NCBI GenBank assembly: GCA_020636045.1
Contig: JACJYP010000017.1
Location: 1 to 64,000 of the forward strand
DNA: 64,000 nucleotides
Reading direction: 5' to 3'
Source: Lewinellaceae bacterium
GTDB lineage: Bacteria; Bacteroidota; Bacteroidia; Chitinophagales; Saprospiraceae
The position numbers were made by a program, and so were the translations under genes. The notes under the pieces are model-generated. The model was not told where the DNA came from, searched no databases, and saw only the letters and a program-made list of their open reading frames with translations. Every line of letters begins with the position of its first letter. Within the stretch, counting starts at the first letter, position 1. Positions 8,981-18,879 of this stretch are shown here, piece by piece.

Positions 8981-9487
8981 ATGAAAAAACTGACATTCAT
9001 CCTTTTCGCAGCCCTCGCATGGGCTGCATGCCAAAATTCAGAGTCTGATAATAAAGCAGACAGCCCGGAATCTGCCGTTTCGAACAGCCTTCAATCTGCC
9101 AATCCGGGCCAGACGGAGGCTGCTTCCATGGAAAAAGTCCTGTCAGATGCCCAGGCTTCGCTGGATGAGACCAAAAATGTTTCCAAACAGATCGATGCCC
9201 TGCCTGAAAAAATAAAAAAAGAGAAGGCAACCGAGATCGAGGAAATGAGAAACATGGTAGAAGCGATCACGGAAAAACAAACCTACTTCATGCAGGAGTT
9301 GAACGCTTCCAAGCAGGCCGCCACTCCGAAAACAGAAAGCGATGGAGGCTCCTCTTTTTCCGGCAGCCAAAGCAGCACGGGAGGGCCCGACCCGGCACTC
9401 CTGAAAGACGCCGCTGAATCCAACACCCGTTATCAGGAAGAACTCAAAAAGATCCAGGAACAGATAAAAACACTGAAGGACAACTGA
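8981..9487 (+). CDS. Small coiled-coil lipoprotein, unknown function
   Basis: A 168-aa protein starting MKKLTFILFAALAWAAC. The lipobox WAAC makes it a lipoprotein. The rest is charged, low-complexity and predicted helical, with heptad-like stretches (EKVLSDAQASLDETKNVSKQ and the C-terminal EELKKIQEQIKTLKD) around a Ser/Gly linker. It may be an envelope spacer or tether. The start is chosen by the signal peptide and the promoter box at 8947. A strong terminator follows. Confidence 0.8.
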   Translation: MKKLTFILFAALAWAACQNSESDNKADSPESAVSNSLQSANPGQTEAASMEKVLSDAQASLDETKNVSKQIDALPEKIKKEKATEIEEMRNMVEAITEKQTYFMQELNASKQAATPKTESDGGSSFSGSQSSTGGPDPALLKDAAESNTRYQEELKKIQEQIKTLKDN

Positions 9488-9511
9488 TCTTTTTAAACAA
9501 ATGCTTAACAC

Positions 9512-9552
9512 AAAACAGCCGGCCGGACGCAATCGTCCGGCCGGCTGTTTTT
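9512..9552. terminator. Bidirectional terminator between convergent genes
   Basis: AAAACAGCCGGCCGGACG and its exact complement form an 18-bp stem with a CAAT loop, with A and T tracts at the two ends. It serves both the lipoprotein ending at 9487 (+) and the TetR gene ending at 9593 (-). Confidence 0.9.
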
Positions 9553-9592
9553 CTGATAGAAAACACATCGATCGTGTCTGCCAAACATTCCG

Positions 9593-10201
9593 TTATTCTT
9601 CCCTGCACCGCAGGTACGAAAGGATCATTTCGGGGATCGCTTTTTTCCGCTCTTCTACAAAACGATAAAACTCCTCGGTGCTCATTTGCTTCTTTAGTTT
9701 CAGCACATTCATACTGATGAACGGGAATACCACCATCGACATCAGGCTGACTTCCACCTGATCGAAATCCACGCGGCGGATATTGCCTTTCTCGGCCTCC
9801 CGTTCAAGTTGCTGGAGAAACTTGTTGGGTCCTGCTTCCTGCATTTTCGACGCCATTTCGCACATTTTTGTATTCTCGCCGCGCATTTCGCTCAAAACGA
9901 ATACCGGAAGCAAAGGGTCCTTTTTCAGCAGATCGGTCATGTAGTCCACAAACTTGTAGATCTTTGCTTCGAGGGGCAGATCATCGTTCAAAATTCGTGT
10001 TGCAGGAGCAAATGTTTCTGCAAAACTATCCTGAAAGATCTCCTGAAAGAGGCGTTCCTTGCTATGGAAGTAGTAATTGACCAATGCAATATTTGTATCG
10101 GCCGATTCGGCGATATCACGGGTCGTGGTGCTTCCAAAGCCCTTTTCGAGGAAAATCCTCTTCGCAGCATCCCTGATCTTTTCTTCAGTGCTTATGGCCA
10201 T
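9593..10201 (-). CDS. TetR/AcrR-family transcriptional regulator
   Basis: A 202-aa protein. Residues 1-60 carry the TetR DNA-binding helix-turn-helix (EEKIRDAAKRIFLEKGF, TTTRDIAESADTNIALVNYYF, SKERLFQEIF). The C-terminal all-helical part would bind a ligand and dimerise; its effector is unknown. The gene stands alone between a lipoprotein and a T9SS protein, with its own -7 box at 10229-10222. Its likely target, by analogy with the family, is its own promoter or a membrane or lipid gene elsewhere. Confidence 0.93.
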   Translation of the reverse strand: MAISTEEKIRDAAKRIFLEKGFGSTTTRDIAESADTNIALVNYYFHSKERLFQEIFQDSFAETFAPATRILNDDLPLEAKIYKFVDYMTDLLKKDPLLPVFVLSEMRGENTKMCEMASKMQEAGPNKFLQQLEREAEKGNIRRVDFDQVEVSLMSMVVFPFISMNVLKLKKQMSTEEFYRFVEERKKAIPEMILSYLRCREE

Positions 10202-10221
10202 TTTTGTTTGTTTTAGCGCAG

Positions 10222-10229
10222 CAAAGATA
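10222..10229 (-). promoter_or_regulatory. -7 promoter element for the TetR gene
   Basis: On the minus strand this reads TATCTTTG, matching TAnnTTTG, about 20 nt before the start codon at 10201. No good -33 TTG at standard spacing. Confidence 0.5.
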
Positions 10230-10321
10230 CGTTCAAACAGGAGAATAGTTCCGGTGCCAAAGGCTATTTTTAAACATTTGATTAATCAACCGGAGGTGTA
10301 TTTCATAACGACCTGTAAAAC

Positions 10322-10374
10322 AAAAAATCCGTTGCCGAAAGACCTGCTCGTAAAAGCAAACCCGCGGCAACGGA
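10322..10374 (-). terminator. Terminator after the T9SS protein gene at 10425
   Basis: TCCGTTGCCG (10328-10337) pairs with CGGCAACGGA (10365-10374); six A residues at 10322-10327 give a T run on the minus strand. Confidence 0.75.
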
Positions 10375-10424
10375 CGAACGGCGGCAGCATGGAGTACGCC
10401 GGTGGCTGCTATTTATGTTTGCGC

Positions 10425-13400
10425 CTAAAAAACGATCAGTTTTCCACCGGCCAGGCTTGTGGTTCCGGCGCCGATCTGCCAGAAATAAATACCCGATGGC
10501 AGTTCGTTCCGTTCAAACAGGTAGCGCTTACCCTGAAATTCGGCCGTTCTGACCAGAGCGCCGGAAGCATCGCGCAACGTGAACGTATATGTCTCAAAAT
10601 CAGCACCTTCCGGCAGTAAGATGGTTGCAGATGAAGCGAGCGGGTTGGGATAGACCTCTACCGGCACTTCCTTATTCAGGCCCGGGTTATGTGCCCCCAG
10701 GATAATGAACTCGTCAATGGTGCGCCAAACCGTTTCCGTGATCACGGGCGGATTGTAATCGAAATAGATCGCTGCGTGGTTTCCGATGGCCGTTCCGGGC
10801 GGGAGGTCGGCCCGGTGGCGTATACCGAACTGCACATACCCCTGAGAAGCAGCGGGGTTGGTCGCGCTGTCGGGCAACATGATCCCTTCAAATGTAAATT
10901 GCAGAATATTGCCATTGATCAGCGCAAAACTGTACGGGTGGCTGCCTCCCTGCAGCACCAGGGTGCCGGGATCGAGGTCCTCCGACAAGGTGTCGCGCAG
11001 CACTACGATAAATGCCGTGTCATTTCCGGAATTCTGAAACCGGATGGTGTAATCCAGCCTGCTTCCGGGCCGTATAACATGCTGATCGCCAATACCGATC
11101 GGGCTCGCTGTTTTGTCATTCGGGTCATAAGAATTGGACACATCGAAACAGGCCTGATCGATAAAGGGGCCGGGAGAACCTCCGCCTGCCGGAGGATTGC
11201 CCGACAGCATACCCATGCAATTGGTCAGCGAATAGGTCACAAGCGTGTCGCCGGGGAAGCCCGGTTCCTGGTCGGCGATGCAACTCAGGGTCTGGCCATT
11301 GTTGGGCACCGTCAGCACGAGCGAATCGCCCGGATTGAGTTGAAACTGGCCCTGCAGCAATACAATCTGGTCTTCAACGATCACATAATCAAGCAATTGG
11401 CTATTTGGCGCATTCCCGATGTTGCGAATTTTGAACACGGCATTATCATCCGTATCGCATGCCCCGTCAACACTCACGATCGCGCCGTTCCATTGCGGCG
11501 CCTGAAAGCAGGTCGTATCGGGCTCAATGGCAGCCGACACACATACAAAATTGCCGATCTGGAGCCCGCAATCGACCCCCACCTGGATCGACAGGTCATG
11601 CCAGTCCACGATGCCGGCAGGCGCCACATCTCCCAGTTCGAATACCAATACCTGACCATTTATAGAAAGCGGACTGATACTGGCGCCCTGAAACGTCAAA
11701 AACGGATCCAGGGTAACTGTGACGCGGGCATTTTCTGCGATCGCCGTGCCTCCGTTTCTGTAACGGACATGAACGACGCTTGTAGAACAGGGTCGTATAT
11801 TATTGGCTGTCAGAGAAGTATACATTAACGGACAGTCGACATCAGCGTGCGCAACAAAGTCGGCGACGGCGCTTTGCGCCGGGCCGGCGCCAAAATCGAT
11901 CGTTTGGGACGGCGGCGAACAAATGTCGAAATTGGGGTTGATCGGTTTTACCGTCATGGTGTAGGAGCCCTCCGGGACAAACAGGGAGTACATGCCCGAG
12001 GCATCGGTCCAGACCGAAAAGTCCTCGCCGTTGCCGACTACGTTCAGTTGCCAGGATGGCAATTCCGGCTCCCCGCCGTCGTACGTACAATTGTTGTTCT
12101 GATCGAGCCTCAGCGTGCCGCTGATCTGGTGAATGAGATCGTCGGACTGGATGGGGAGATCGAGCACAAGGCTGCCGTCGGCGCCAGCCGGAAATGATAT
12201 ATTGTTTGAAAAGTCGGGGCAGAGGTAGAAAAAGGGCTCGTTGGGCTCTGCTTCCAGTTCAAAATCGCCGGCCGGCAGTTTTATCTCATAGGTCCCGTCG
12301 TTTTTGCTGAACGTCATGAAAGACTCGTTGGCATTGAAAGCATGTATCCGCGCGTGCTGGACGCTTGCTTCCCCGGCATCGGCGATACAATTATCATTGC
12401 CGTCCTTGCGCACCGTTCCGGTCAGGGTGTTGATGTAAATACCCGTATTCGCCTGAATTCTGACAAATGCCATTTGTCCGTCGACTGTCTCTCCGCAACC
12501 GGCCGCCCAGCCATCCGAAGTAGGTGTTCCGATCAACCTGGTCACCGCCGGCTGTCCGTCATCCGGCGCTTCGGCGGACCATACGATGCTGTAATCCGGT
12601 GCGAGTTTGGCCAAAAAACCGCGATTGCCCACGGTATAGCCCGATACCAGCAACGAGCCGTCCGGATAGGCCGCTACATTGATCTCTGCTGTGTTGGGAA
12701 CCGCCGGAGAGGGCGATGCATCCACCAGATTGCCCTGCCCGTCGTGACGCTTCAACTGCGTACCCTGGATATTGATAAAACCGTCGCCGGGCAGGGGTGC
12801 GATCCGTATACCTCCTGCCTGAACGGGAGTGGACTCCCAAAGCACCGTCCCGTCCGGGCTGACCCGCGCAAAACGCATTTTGGCAGGGAGAGTATTGGGT
12901 ACATAAAGCGAAAAAAGAAGGTCGCCGTTCGCCATTTCGACAGCGCCGTAAAGGTCGGGTCCCAGCATCCTGAAGGGTAACGGCACTTCAACGGTACTGA
13001 TGATCTCCCCGTCGAGGCCGAGTTTGATCAGGGTAAAGGAATTCCCTATCGTAGAAGTGAAATTTACAGCCAGGTAGTGATCCGGGGCTACAGACAAGAG
13101 CCGAAAGTAAAACCACGAAGGATTAAGGGTTTTGGCCCACAATTGTCCTCCGTCTTCATCCAAACGCAGCAGATGCAGACCGGTCGTGTCATCATTTATC
13201 GACATCATCCACCCGCCGTCGGGCGCATCCAGTATCGCTGTGGGCAGGATCAGTGCGCCGGACGGAGGTGTGGGAGGAAGATACACGTTGTCCCATTCGG
13301 TATTCTGGTCGGCATCCAGTTTGATCAGGCGGGGCAACTGATAAGCAGAAAAGGGGTTGGATTCATCGAGGGTGGATGAACTCAGCAAAAAACCGCCGTC

Positions 13401-13559
13401 AGGCGTGTTTAATGTGAAATATGCCACATCGCGGTCGAAGCCGGCAGGAGCGGGAAATACCCACTTCTGGTTTTGCTGAGCACTGATATACAGTGGGGAG
13501 AAAACTGCCGCTAAAAGCAGCCCAATCCACGAGATCTTTACTTGCAGGAAATTTTTCAT
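10425..13559 (-). CDS. Large T9SS type A cargo protein with propeller and SdrD-like domains
   Basis: About 1044 aa from ATG 13559 (MKNFLQVKISW); a GTG 21 nt upstream is less likely because the signal peptide begins at MKNF and cleaves near ISA|QQ. Residues ~25-370 are propeller-like repeats (PDGGWMMS, PGDGFINI, PDGSLLVSGY). Two SdrD/Cna-B-like units follow (GTVRKDGNDNCIADAGE, GTLRLDQNNNCTYDGGE). Then come a DUF11-like stretch and a conserved Bacteroidota domain (YDPNDKTASPIG ... NHAAIYFDYNPPVIT). The last ~80 residues are a T9SS type A sorting domain (VEVYPNPLASSATI ... PSGIYFWQI). Secreted through T9SS and probably surface-attached; an adhesive or structural role is inferred. It diverges from the gene at 13688. 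Confidence 0.9.
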   Translation of the reverse strand: MKNFLQVKISWIGLLLAAVFSPLYISAQQNQKWVFPAPAGFDRDVAYFTLNTPDGGFLLSSSTLDESNPFSAYQLPRLIKLDADQNTEWDNVYLPPTPPSGALILPTAILDAPDGGWMMSINDDTTGLHLLRLDEDGGQLWAKTLNPSWFYFRLLSVAPDHYLAVNFTSTIGNSFTLIKLGLDGEIISTVEVPLPFRMLGPDLYGAVEMANGDLLFSLYVPNTLPAKMRFARVSPDGTVLWESTPVQAGGIRIAPLPGDGFINIQGTQLKRHDGQGNLVDASPSPAVPNTAEINVAAYPDGSLLVSGYTVGNRGFLAKLAPDYSIVWSAEAPDDGQPAVTRLIGTPTSDGWAAGCGETVDGQMAFVRIQANTGIYINTLTGTVRKDGNDNCIADAGEASVQHARIHAFNANESFMTFSKNDGTYEIKLPAGDFELEAEPNEPFFYLCPDFSNNISFPAGADGSLVLDLPIQSDDLIHQISGTLRLDQNNNCTYDGGEPELPSWQLNVVGNGEDFSVWTDASGMYSLFVPEGSYTMTVKPINPNFDICSPPSQTIDFGAGPAQSAVADFVAHADVDCPLMYTSLTANNIRPCSTSVVHVRYRNGGTAIAENARVTVTLDPFLTFQGASISPLSINGQVLVFELGDVAPAGIVDWHDLSIQVGVDCGLQIGNFVCVSAAIEPDTTCFQAPQWNGAIVSVDGACDTDDNAVFKIRNIGNAPNSQLLDYVIVEDQIVLLQGQFQLNPGDSLVLTVPNNGQTLSCIADQEPGFPGDTLVTYSLTNCMGMLSGNPPAGGGSPGPFIDQACFDVSNSYDPNDKTASPIGIGDQHVIRPGSRLDYTIRFQNSGNDTAFIVVLRDTLSEDLDPGTLVLQGGSHPYSFALINGNILQFTFEGIMLPDSATNPAASQGYVQFGIRHRADLPPGTAIGNHAAIYFDYNPPVITETVWRTIDEFIILGAHNPGLNKEVPVEVYPNPLASSATILLPEGADFETYTFTLRDASGALVRTAEFQGKRYLFERNELPSGIYFWQIGAGTTSLAGGKLIVF

Positions 13560-13687
13560 AGTCAAATATGTTTGGTTCACGGTACAAAAGTCCGCGCCCC
13601 ATATTGCCTTACAAAAATCATTTTTCCTTAATCATCACACCGGTTTTAGTACTTTTATGTCGTTTATTATTGATTATCAATGATTAA

Positions 13688-15097
13688 ATGGACATACAAA
13701 ATTCGATAGTTTTTGAATCGATCCAGTCACTGAGCGCCTGGGAGGCAAAATCATTCGGGCGCTGGCTGGCATCACCCTTTTTCAACGCAAAGCCATCGCT
13801 CCCTCCCCTGTTCAACTACCTGCACCGCTGTCATGCCGCCGGCCATGTACCTGACCCGGAAGATGCCTTTAAAGCCGCATTTCCTGATAAAAAGATGTTT
13901 GACGATCAAAAACTGCAATACGCCTGTTCCTGGTTGCAATCTCAATTGCGACAGTTCTTCGCCTGGCAGGAAATGCAGGCCGAGCCTTTGCGGGCGGAAA
14001 TATATGCCGTCAGAAATGCCCGGAAAAGGGGACTGGAAAAGCAGTTTCGGCAAGCATGGCGGGAAGCGGAGCAAGCACTGAAAAAAGGCCCTGAACACGG
14101 CATGGATACGCATCTCGCCGGTTTCCAGTTGTTTTTTGAAAAATATCAGTGGGAGCTTGCCCGGAAACGCGGCCACGAGATGCCGTTCGGACCTTTACTG
14201 ACGCATTTGTCTGCATTTTCTTCGGCCCGGGCATTCCAGCTCGGGTGCATGGTGCGCGCGCAGGAGGCCATCCTTCGTCAGTCGCTTACCATTGCTCCGC
14301 AGCTGGACCGTCTGCTGAGCGGCGTGCCGGATACAGCCGTCGCCGCGCTACCGGAAGTAGCGCTTTACCACGTGGGTTATCGCATGCTTGAGCAGCCGGA
14401 AGAAAGTCGCTGGTCGGAGCAATTCCGCGATCTGCTCAGGCAGCACAGCGGACATTTTCCGCTTCAGGAGGCACGCGACCTGCTGATGCTGGCTATCAAC
14501 CACTGCATTCGCCGGATCAACCGCGGAGACACGGCGAGCTTGCCGGAAATACTCGGATTCTACGAACTGGGGCTGGAAAAAAAACTGCTTCACGACGAGC
14601 GTGGATTCCTTTCAAAATATACCTACAACAATATTCTGATGGCGATCCTGGCGCTGGAAGACTGGCCGCGGGCCGAAAACTTTCTGGAGGCTTATAAAGA
14701 CCAACTTCCCGCAGCCGAACGCGACCACATCTACGCCTACAATCTGGCGATCTTTCACTTCAGGCAAGGCGCCTACGATCAGGCGCAGGAACTGCTACGC
14801 AGCCTCAACATGAGCGACGCCATGTACAACCTGGAGGTCAGAAAAATGCTGCTGAAGATCTATTACGAACAAAATGCGTTCGACGCGCTGGAATCGCTGC
14901 TGGAGAACCTGCTGACCTGGTTGCGGCGGCACGGCGAGATCGGCTACCACCGCGAGATGTACCGCAACCTGGCGCGTTTTACCGGCAAACTCCTCAGCCT
15001 GCCGCCTTCCGATCGCGAAAAACGCGAAAAACTTGCGAAGAAGATCCGCGATACGCCCCTCGTTGCCGAACGCAGCTGGCTGCTGAGCAAAATTTAA
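13688..15097 (+). CDS. Helical repeat protein, unknown function
   Basis: A 469-aa cytosolic protein without signal or membrane segments. It is rich in Ala, Leu, Arg and Gln and predicted all-helical. The second half looks TPR-like (YAYNLAIFHFRQGAYDQAQELLRSL, then LEVRKMLLKIYYEQNAFDALESLL). The N-terminus has a conserved-looking SPFFNAKPSLPPLFNYL stretch. I do not recognise a named family; it resembles Saprospiraceae-restricted hypothetical proteins. It is divergent from one T9SS gene and convergent, with a 14-nt gap, to another. Scaffold or protein-interaction duty is the only reasonable guess. Confidence 0.75.
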   Translation: MDIQNSIVFESIQSLSAWEAKSFGRWLASPFFNAKPSLPPLFNYLHRCHAAGHVPDPEDAFKAAFPDKKMFDDQKLQYACSWLQSQLRQFFAWQEMQAEPLRAEIYAVRNARKRGLEKQFRQAWREAEQALKKGPEHGMDTHLAGFQLFFEKYQWELARKRGHEMPFGPLLTHLSAFSSARAFQLGCMVRAQEAILRQSLTIAPQLDRLLSGVPDTAVAALPEVALYHVGYRMLEQPEESRWSEQFRDLLRQHSGHFPLQEARDLLMLAINHCIRRINRGDTASLPEILGFYELGLEKKLLHDERGFLSKYTYNNILMAILALEDWPRAENFLEAYKDQLPAAERDHIYAYNLAIFHFRQGAYDQAQELLRSLNMSDAMYNLEVRKMLLKIYYEQNAFDALESLLENLLTWLRRHGEIGYHREMYRNLARFTGKLLSLPPSDREKREKLAKKIRDTPLVAERSWLLSKI

Positions 15098-15111
15098 GAT
15101 GTAATACTTCC

Positions 15112-18100
15112 CTACTCGGGGCACATGAGCGCAAAACGCCCCGTTTTCGCAACCATACCCGGTGTGATCAACTGATAAAAATAGATGCCCGGGCCGGCAA
15201 GTTCTGTGTTGTGCAGGCGCCAGTCGCACTGCCCCGAACTGAATCCGGAAACCTTGTGCAGTATCTCCCTGCCACCTGCATCGAACACACGCAACACCAG
15301 ATCCGCATCGGATTCCAGATGGAAGGAAAACATCATCTCGTCACAAAACGGATTCGGAAATATCGAAAGTGCATCGAGCATTTCAGCAGGGGCTGTATTT
15401 GTCCGATCCTCTGAAGAAAGCACAAGCACTGCCGGGGCAGCGCCCTCCGGGTATACCTCCGGAAATAATCGGGAAGCAGAAAGGCGAAAAAGATCACTGG
15501 CCCTAACATTCTGTTTTGCAAGCACTTGCAGCGAGATCATCAGCGGATCATCCTCCCGAGCATCCTCGCCGGTCGCATGGTCCCAACTGACCGTAACGGC
15601 CCCGCCTGCATTTACGGCAAGGTGGGCATTTCCCAACAGATCGGGTTTGCTGAGTTCGACCTGCTTCAGGGTAACCAGGGCAGTATCGAACATCAATTCA
15701 AATTGCAGCCCTTCCAGTTGCGTCCAGTGGTCGAGGTAAAGCGGCACGGCAACCGGGATGCCGGCTACGAGGTCAACATCCGGCATACGCAAATAGGCAG
15801 TATCCCGGAGCGTACGTGCTTCGGCAGGATTATTCGAATGGTTCAGGTCGCCGATCTTGATCCCCGTAAAATTGCGGCCGGTCAGATTCGAATCAAGGCC
15901 GTTGAAGGTCATTTTTTCGGGAAAAGCGGCGCCAAACGGGTTCGAGGGATCGGGAAAAATGTATTCCGTGTCTACAAAACGCCAGGAAGTGTTGCCGGGC
16001 ACCGTATCGATCAGCCCCAGAATGAGTTTACGCAGCTGCACGATATCGAAAGTCGTGACCGTCCCCGAGTGATTTACATCGGCCGCGATCCGCTCGTACG
16101 GCGTTTCAAAAGTATCGAGACCGAGAATATGTTTGGAGATCAATACTACGTCGAATGTAGAAATGCCGTTGAGCCAGTTGGCGTTGTTCGCCGGCTCCAG
16201 ATGGTAAAGATTGGATGCCGGCACATCCTCAAACAGGTACTGCCCGTCCGAATCGCTTTCCGTCATCGCCCAGAAGCCATCGCCTGCCAGTACCAGCGGG
16301 ATTTGTGTCACGGGCATTCCTTCGGGCGTTCGGATATTTCCTTCTATCGAAAATTCTGTCGGCGGCGGAGGCTGGCAAGCCCCTGCCGGGTCGATCACAT
16401 TGACGATGGCGTTGCAAGACGATGCATTGCCGAACTGATCGAGCACCATTAGCATAACCTGCTGGTTGCCAGTATCTTTACATTCAAAAAAAGCAGGTGA
16501 CACCGTAAATTCCAGCGCCCCGCCCGGACTGCAATTGTCGAAACTTCCGCCATCCAAAAATGACGGGGACAGCGTTGCCTGCCCGGCCGTGTCAAGGCTG
16601 ATGAAGACGTCGCTTTTACACACTGCCACAGGTGGTATCGCATCGAGCACTTCAATGGTCATCGTTTGCTGGGCGCTGTTTCCACAATCGTCCGTCGCGG
16701 TAAAAACGACCACCTGTATACCAACAGGATAGGTGCCGGAAGCATTCGCACCCTGCTGATCGGCAAAAGGGCTGTCGTGCGAGATCGTCACGTTGCCGCA
16801 ATCGAGGGCATAAGCATCATCCAGCGCAACGAAGGCGTTACATTCCGAAGAATTTGCATCTACCGTATAGCCGGCCGGCAAACTCAGTACAGGCGCCTGG
16901 TTATCCACGATGCTGATAACCTGAACGTCCGTCCAGACACCTGTCGAATCGTCATTTGGATCGTAAATACAGAAATCGATCACCTTCCAGGTTCGGAAAA
17001 TGCGGTAACAATAGGGCGCCGGTACATTGTCGAATGTTTCATCGGTATATGTGATCGACAGCGCCGAACAAAACTGCCCGCTCGCCACGGGTTCTCCGGT
17101 CGCGGCCGGAGTGAGTTGTCCGGGGTCACTGCATGCGCTGACAGTAAGATCCGGAGCGAAGGCGACGGAAATATCGCTCAGCGTTTCCATGACGATCTGC
17201 TGCACGCAGGATTTTGTGTTGCCGGCCGCGTCGGCGGCAGTCCAGACCCGCTGCAGGGTTCCGGCATTGCAAGCGCTCAAGGTTCCAAAGTCCTCAAAAT
17301 CAACACCCTGCAAAGAACAGTTATCAGAAGCGGCAGCCTGACCGGCTAATTGCAGATCGGTGTGATCCTGAAGGCAATTCAGCGTCACCGCCGCCGGACA
17401 AATGAGCGTGGGTTTCAGAAAATCACGCACGTTGATCTCCGTGACGCACAGATTCTCCAGCCCCACATCGTCCGTAACTTTTAGATACATCGTCAGCGGC
17501 GCGCCGATATCGGCACAGCTCACTTCAACTGCAGGTGCATACATGATATCGTCGCGGCTGATGGAGAGTGTGACGGAGCCGCAGTTGTCGAAACTGCCTT
17601 CATCGAGTGTGCCGGCATTCACAAAACCCACGCCATTTGTGGAGAGCGACACCTGCAATCCCGTGCCGCAGATCGCCTGCGGGGGGCTGCTGTCTTCAAT
17701 GTGCACCGACAAGGTAGCAGTAGCGGTATTTCCGCAAGCATCCGTAGCGGTGTAGGTGACGACATGCGCCCCGAAGCCGACTCCGAAAAAAGGCCCGTAT
17801 CCGGTGCCGTAGGTCCAGCTGGTCGTGACGGTCACGTCCGAACAATTGTCGGAAACCTCCGCTGCCGGCAAGGTCACGGTCCCGGAGCACAAAAAGCCGT
17901 CCGTTCCGACCGTCAGATCGCCCGGAACGGTGATCTGGGGCGGCGTTTTGTCTTCTACTTTGATGATCTGCAAACGGCTGGACAGCGTGCCTGTGCAAAA
18001 ATCGACCGCCGTCCAGGTGCGCAGCACGGAATAGCCCGCCGGCGGGCAGATATTGATGATCTGGTCGCTAAAGGTAACCCCGAACTCACAGTCCGGGGAG

Positions 18101-18858
18101 TTATCGATCGGTATGCCCGCAACAGTGGGTTGCCCGGTCAGGATCAGATCGTTGGGATCCTGGCTGCAATCGAGTGAAGGCGCCGTGATGCCGTCGAGGT
18201 TTGGCGGGAAAGTAATGCCGGCCAGGGTAATATGCTTTAGCCAGACCTTTTGCTGGCAGGTACCCGAATTGCCCTGCGCGTCCGATACCATCCAGTTGCG
18301 GTCGATGCGTTTGTTGACCGGAACCCCGTTCTGGTAGGTGCCGCAAGGCAGATCGGTTACATTGTCAAAATAGGAATAATTCAGTTCGGCAGCCGGGGTA
18401 CAGTTGTCCGACATCGCAGGCAGACCGACAGTATTGGGCGTCGCATCCTGGTTGCAGAATACAAATTTATCAGGGCAATTCAGGGTCGGCGCCAGCGCAT
18501 CGTACACTTGCAGTGTGCCGGCACAGGAATTACCTGTGGCGGTATGCGTTACCTGCGCTGTAATAGTCAGACCTACATGATCGCAGGTAAGGATGTTGTT
18601 GGGAATAACGATGCCCGGCGGCATCAGCAGTTTCAGTTCCAGCGCTCCGGGGCAATTGGCGGACGCCGAAGGCGCGATCAGGGCTGCCGTGATCGCTGCT
18701 TGCCCGTTCGGGTCGAGCGAAACCTGAAGGCCGCTGTTGCAGGAAAGGGAGCATTGCCCGGAAACGGGCGTGGAAATGAAGAAAAAAAGGCAGGAAAATG
18801 CGAGCAGCAATGCAGAACGCGTTGCCACATGTGCATGGAATAAATCGGATCGGGACAT
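15112..18858 (-). CDS. Giant HYR-repeat T9SS protein with dockerin-like and cohesin-like modules
   Basis: 1248 aa from ATG 18858 (MSRSDLF); an in-frame TTG seven codons upstream is rejected in favour of ATG. The signal peptide cleaves near VSG|QCS. HYR-like units fill residues ~50-850 (LNCPDKF, DNCSDV, TATDACGNTATA, GSFDNCS). After them come a CarboxypepD-type regulatory fold (~855-900, GNIRTPEGMPV), a dockerin-like pair (~905-955, DVNHSGTVTTFDIVQLRK), a cohesin-like beta domain (~1030-1140, LEGLQFELMFDTALVTL) and a T9SS type A tail (SIFPNPFCDEMMFSF). It is exported by T9SS; the modules suggest assembly with other surface proteins. Its partner is unknown. Confidence 0.9.
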   Translation of the reverse strand: MSRSDLFHAHVATRSALLLAFSCLFFFISTPVSGQCSLSCNSGLQVSLDPNGQAAITAALIAPSASANCPGALELKLLMPPGIVIPNNILTCDHVGLTITAQVTHTATGNSCAGTLQVYDALAPTLNCPDKFVFCNQDATPNTVGLPAMSDNCTPAAELNYSYFDNVTDLPCGTYQNGVPVNKRIDRNWMVSDAQGNSGTCQQKVWLKHITLAGITFPPNLDGITAPSLDCSQDPNDLILTGQPTVAGIPIDNSPDCEFGVTFSDQIINICPPAGYSVLRTWTAVDFCTGTLSSRLQIIKVEDKTPPQITVPGDLTVGTDGFLCSGTVTLPAAEVSDNCSDVTVTTSWTYGTGYGPFFGVGFGAHVVTYTATDACGNTATATLSVHIEDSSPPQAICGTGLQVSLSTNGVGFVNAGTLDEGSFDNCGSVTLSISRDDIMYAPAVEVSCADIGAPLTMYLKVTDDVGLENLCVTEINVRDFLKPTLICPAAVTLNCLQDHTDLQLAGQAAASDNCSLQGVDFEDFGTLSACNAGTLQRVWTAADAAGNTKSCVQQIVMETLSDISVAFAPDLTVSACSDPGQLTPAATGEPVASGQFCSALSITYTDETFDNVPAPYCYRIFRTWKVIDFCIYDPNDDSTGVWTDVQVISIVDNQAPVLSLPAGYTVDANSSECNAFVALDDAYALDCGNVTISHDSPFADQQGANASGTYPVGIQVVVFTATDDCGNSAQQTMTIEVLDAIPPVAVCKSDVFISLDTAGQATLSPSFLDGGSFDNCSPGGALEFTVSPAFFECKDTGNQQVMLMVLDQFGNASSCNAIVNVIDPAGACQPPPPTEFSIEGNIRTPEGMPVTQIPLVLAGDGFWAMTESDSDGQYLFEDVPASNLYHLEPANNANWLNGISTFDVVLISKHILGLDTFETPYERIAADVNHSGTVTTFDIVQLRKLILGLIDTVPGNTSWRFVDTEYIFPDPSNPFGAAFPEKMTFNGLDSNLTGRNFTGIKIGDLNHSNNPAEARTLRDTAYLRMPDVDLVAGIPVAVPLYLDHWTQLEGLQFELMFDTALVTLKQVELSKPDLLGNAHLAVNAGGAVTVSWDHATGEDAREDDPLMISLQVLAKQNVRASDLFRLSASRLFPEVYPEGAAPAVLVLSSEDRTNTAPAEMLDALSIFPNPFCDEMMFSFHLESDADLVLRVFDAGGREILHKVSGFSSGQCDWRLHNTELAGPGIYFYQLITPGMVAKTGRFALMCPE

Positions 18859-18879
18859 TTGCGGAATGATTAAAACCAA

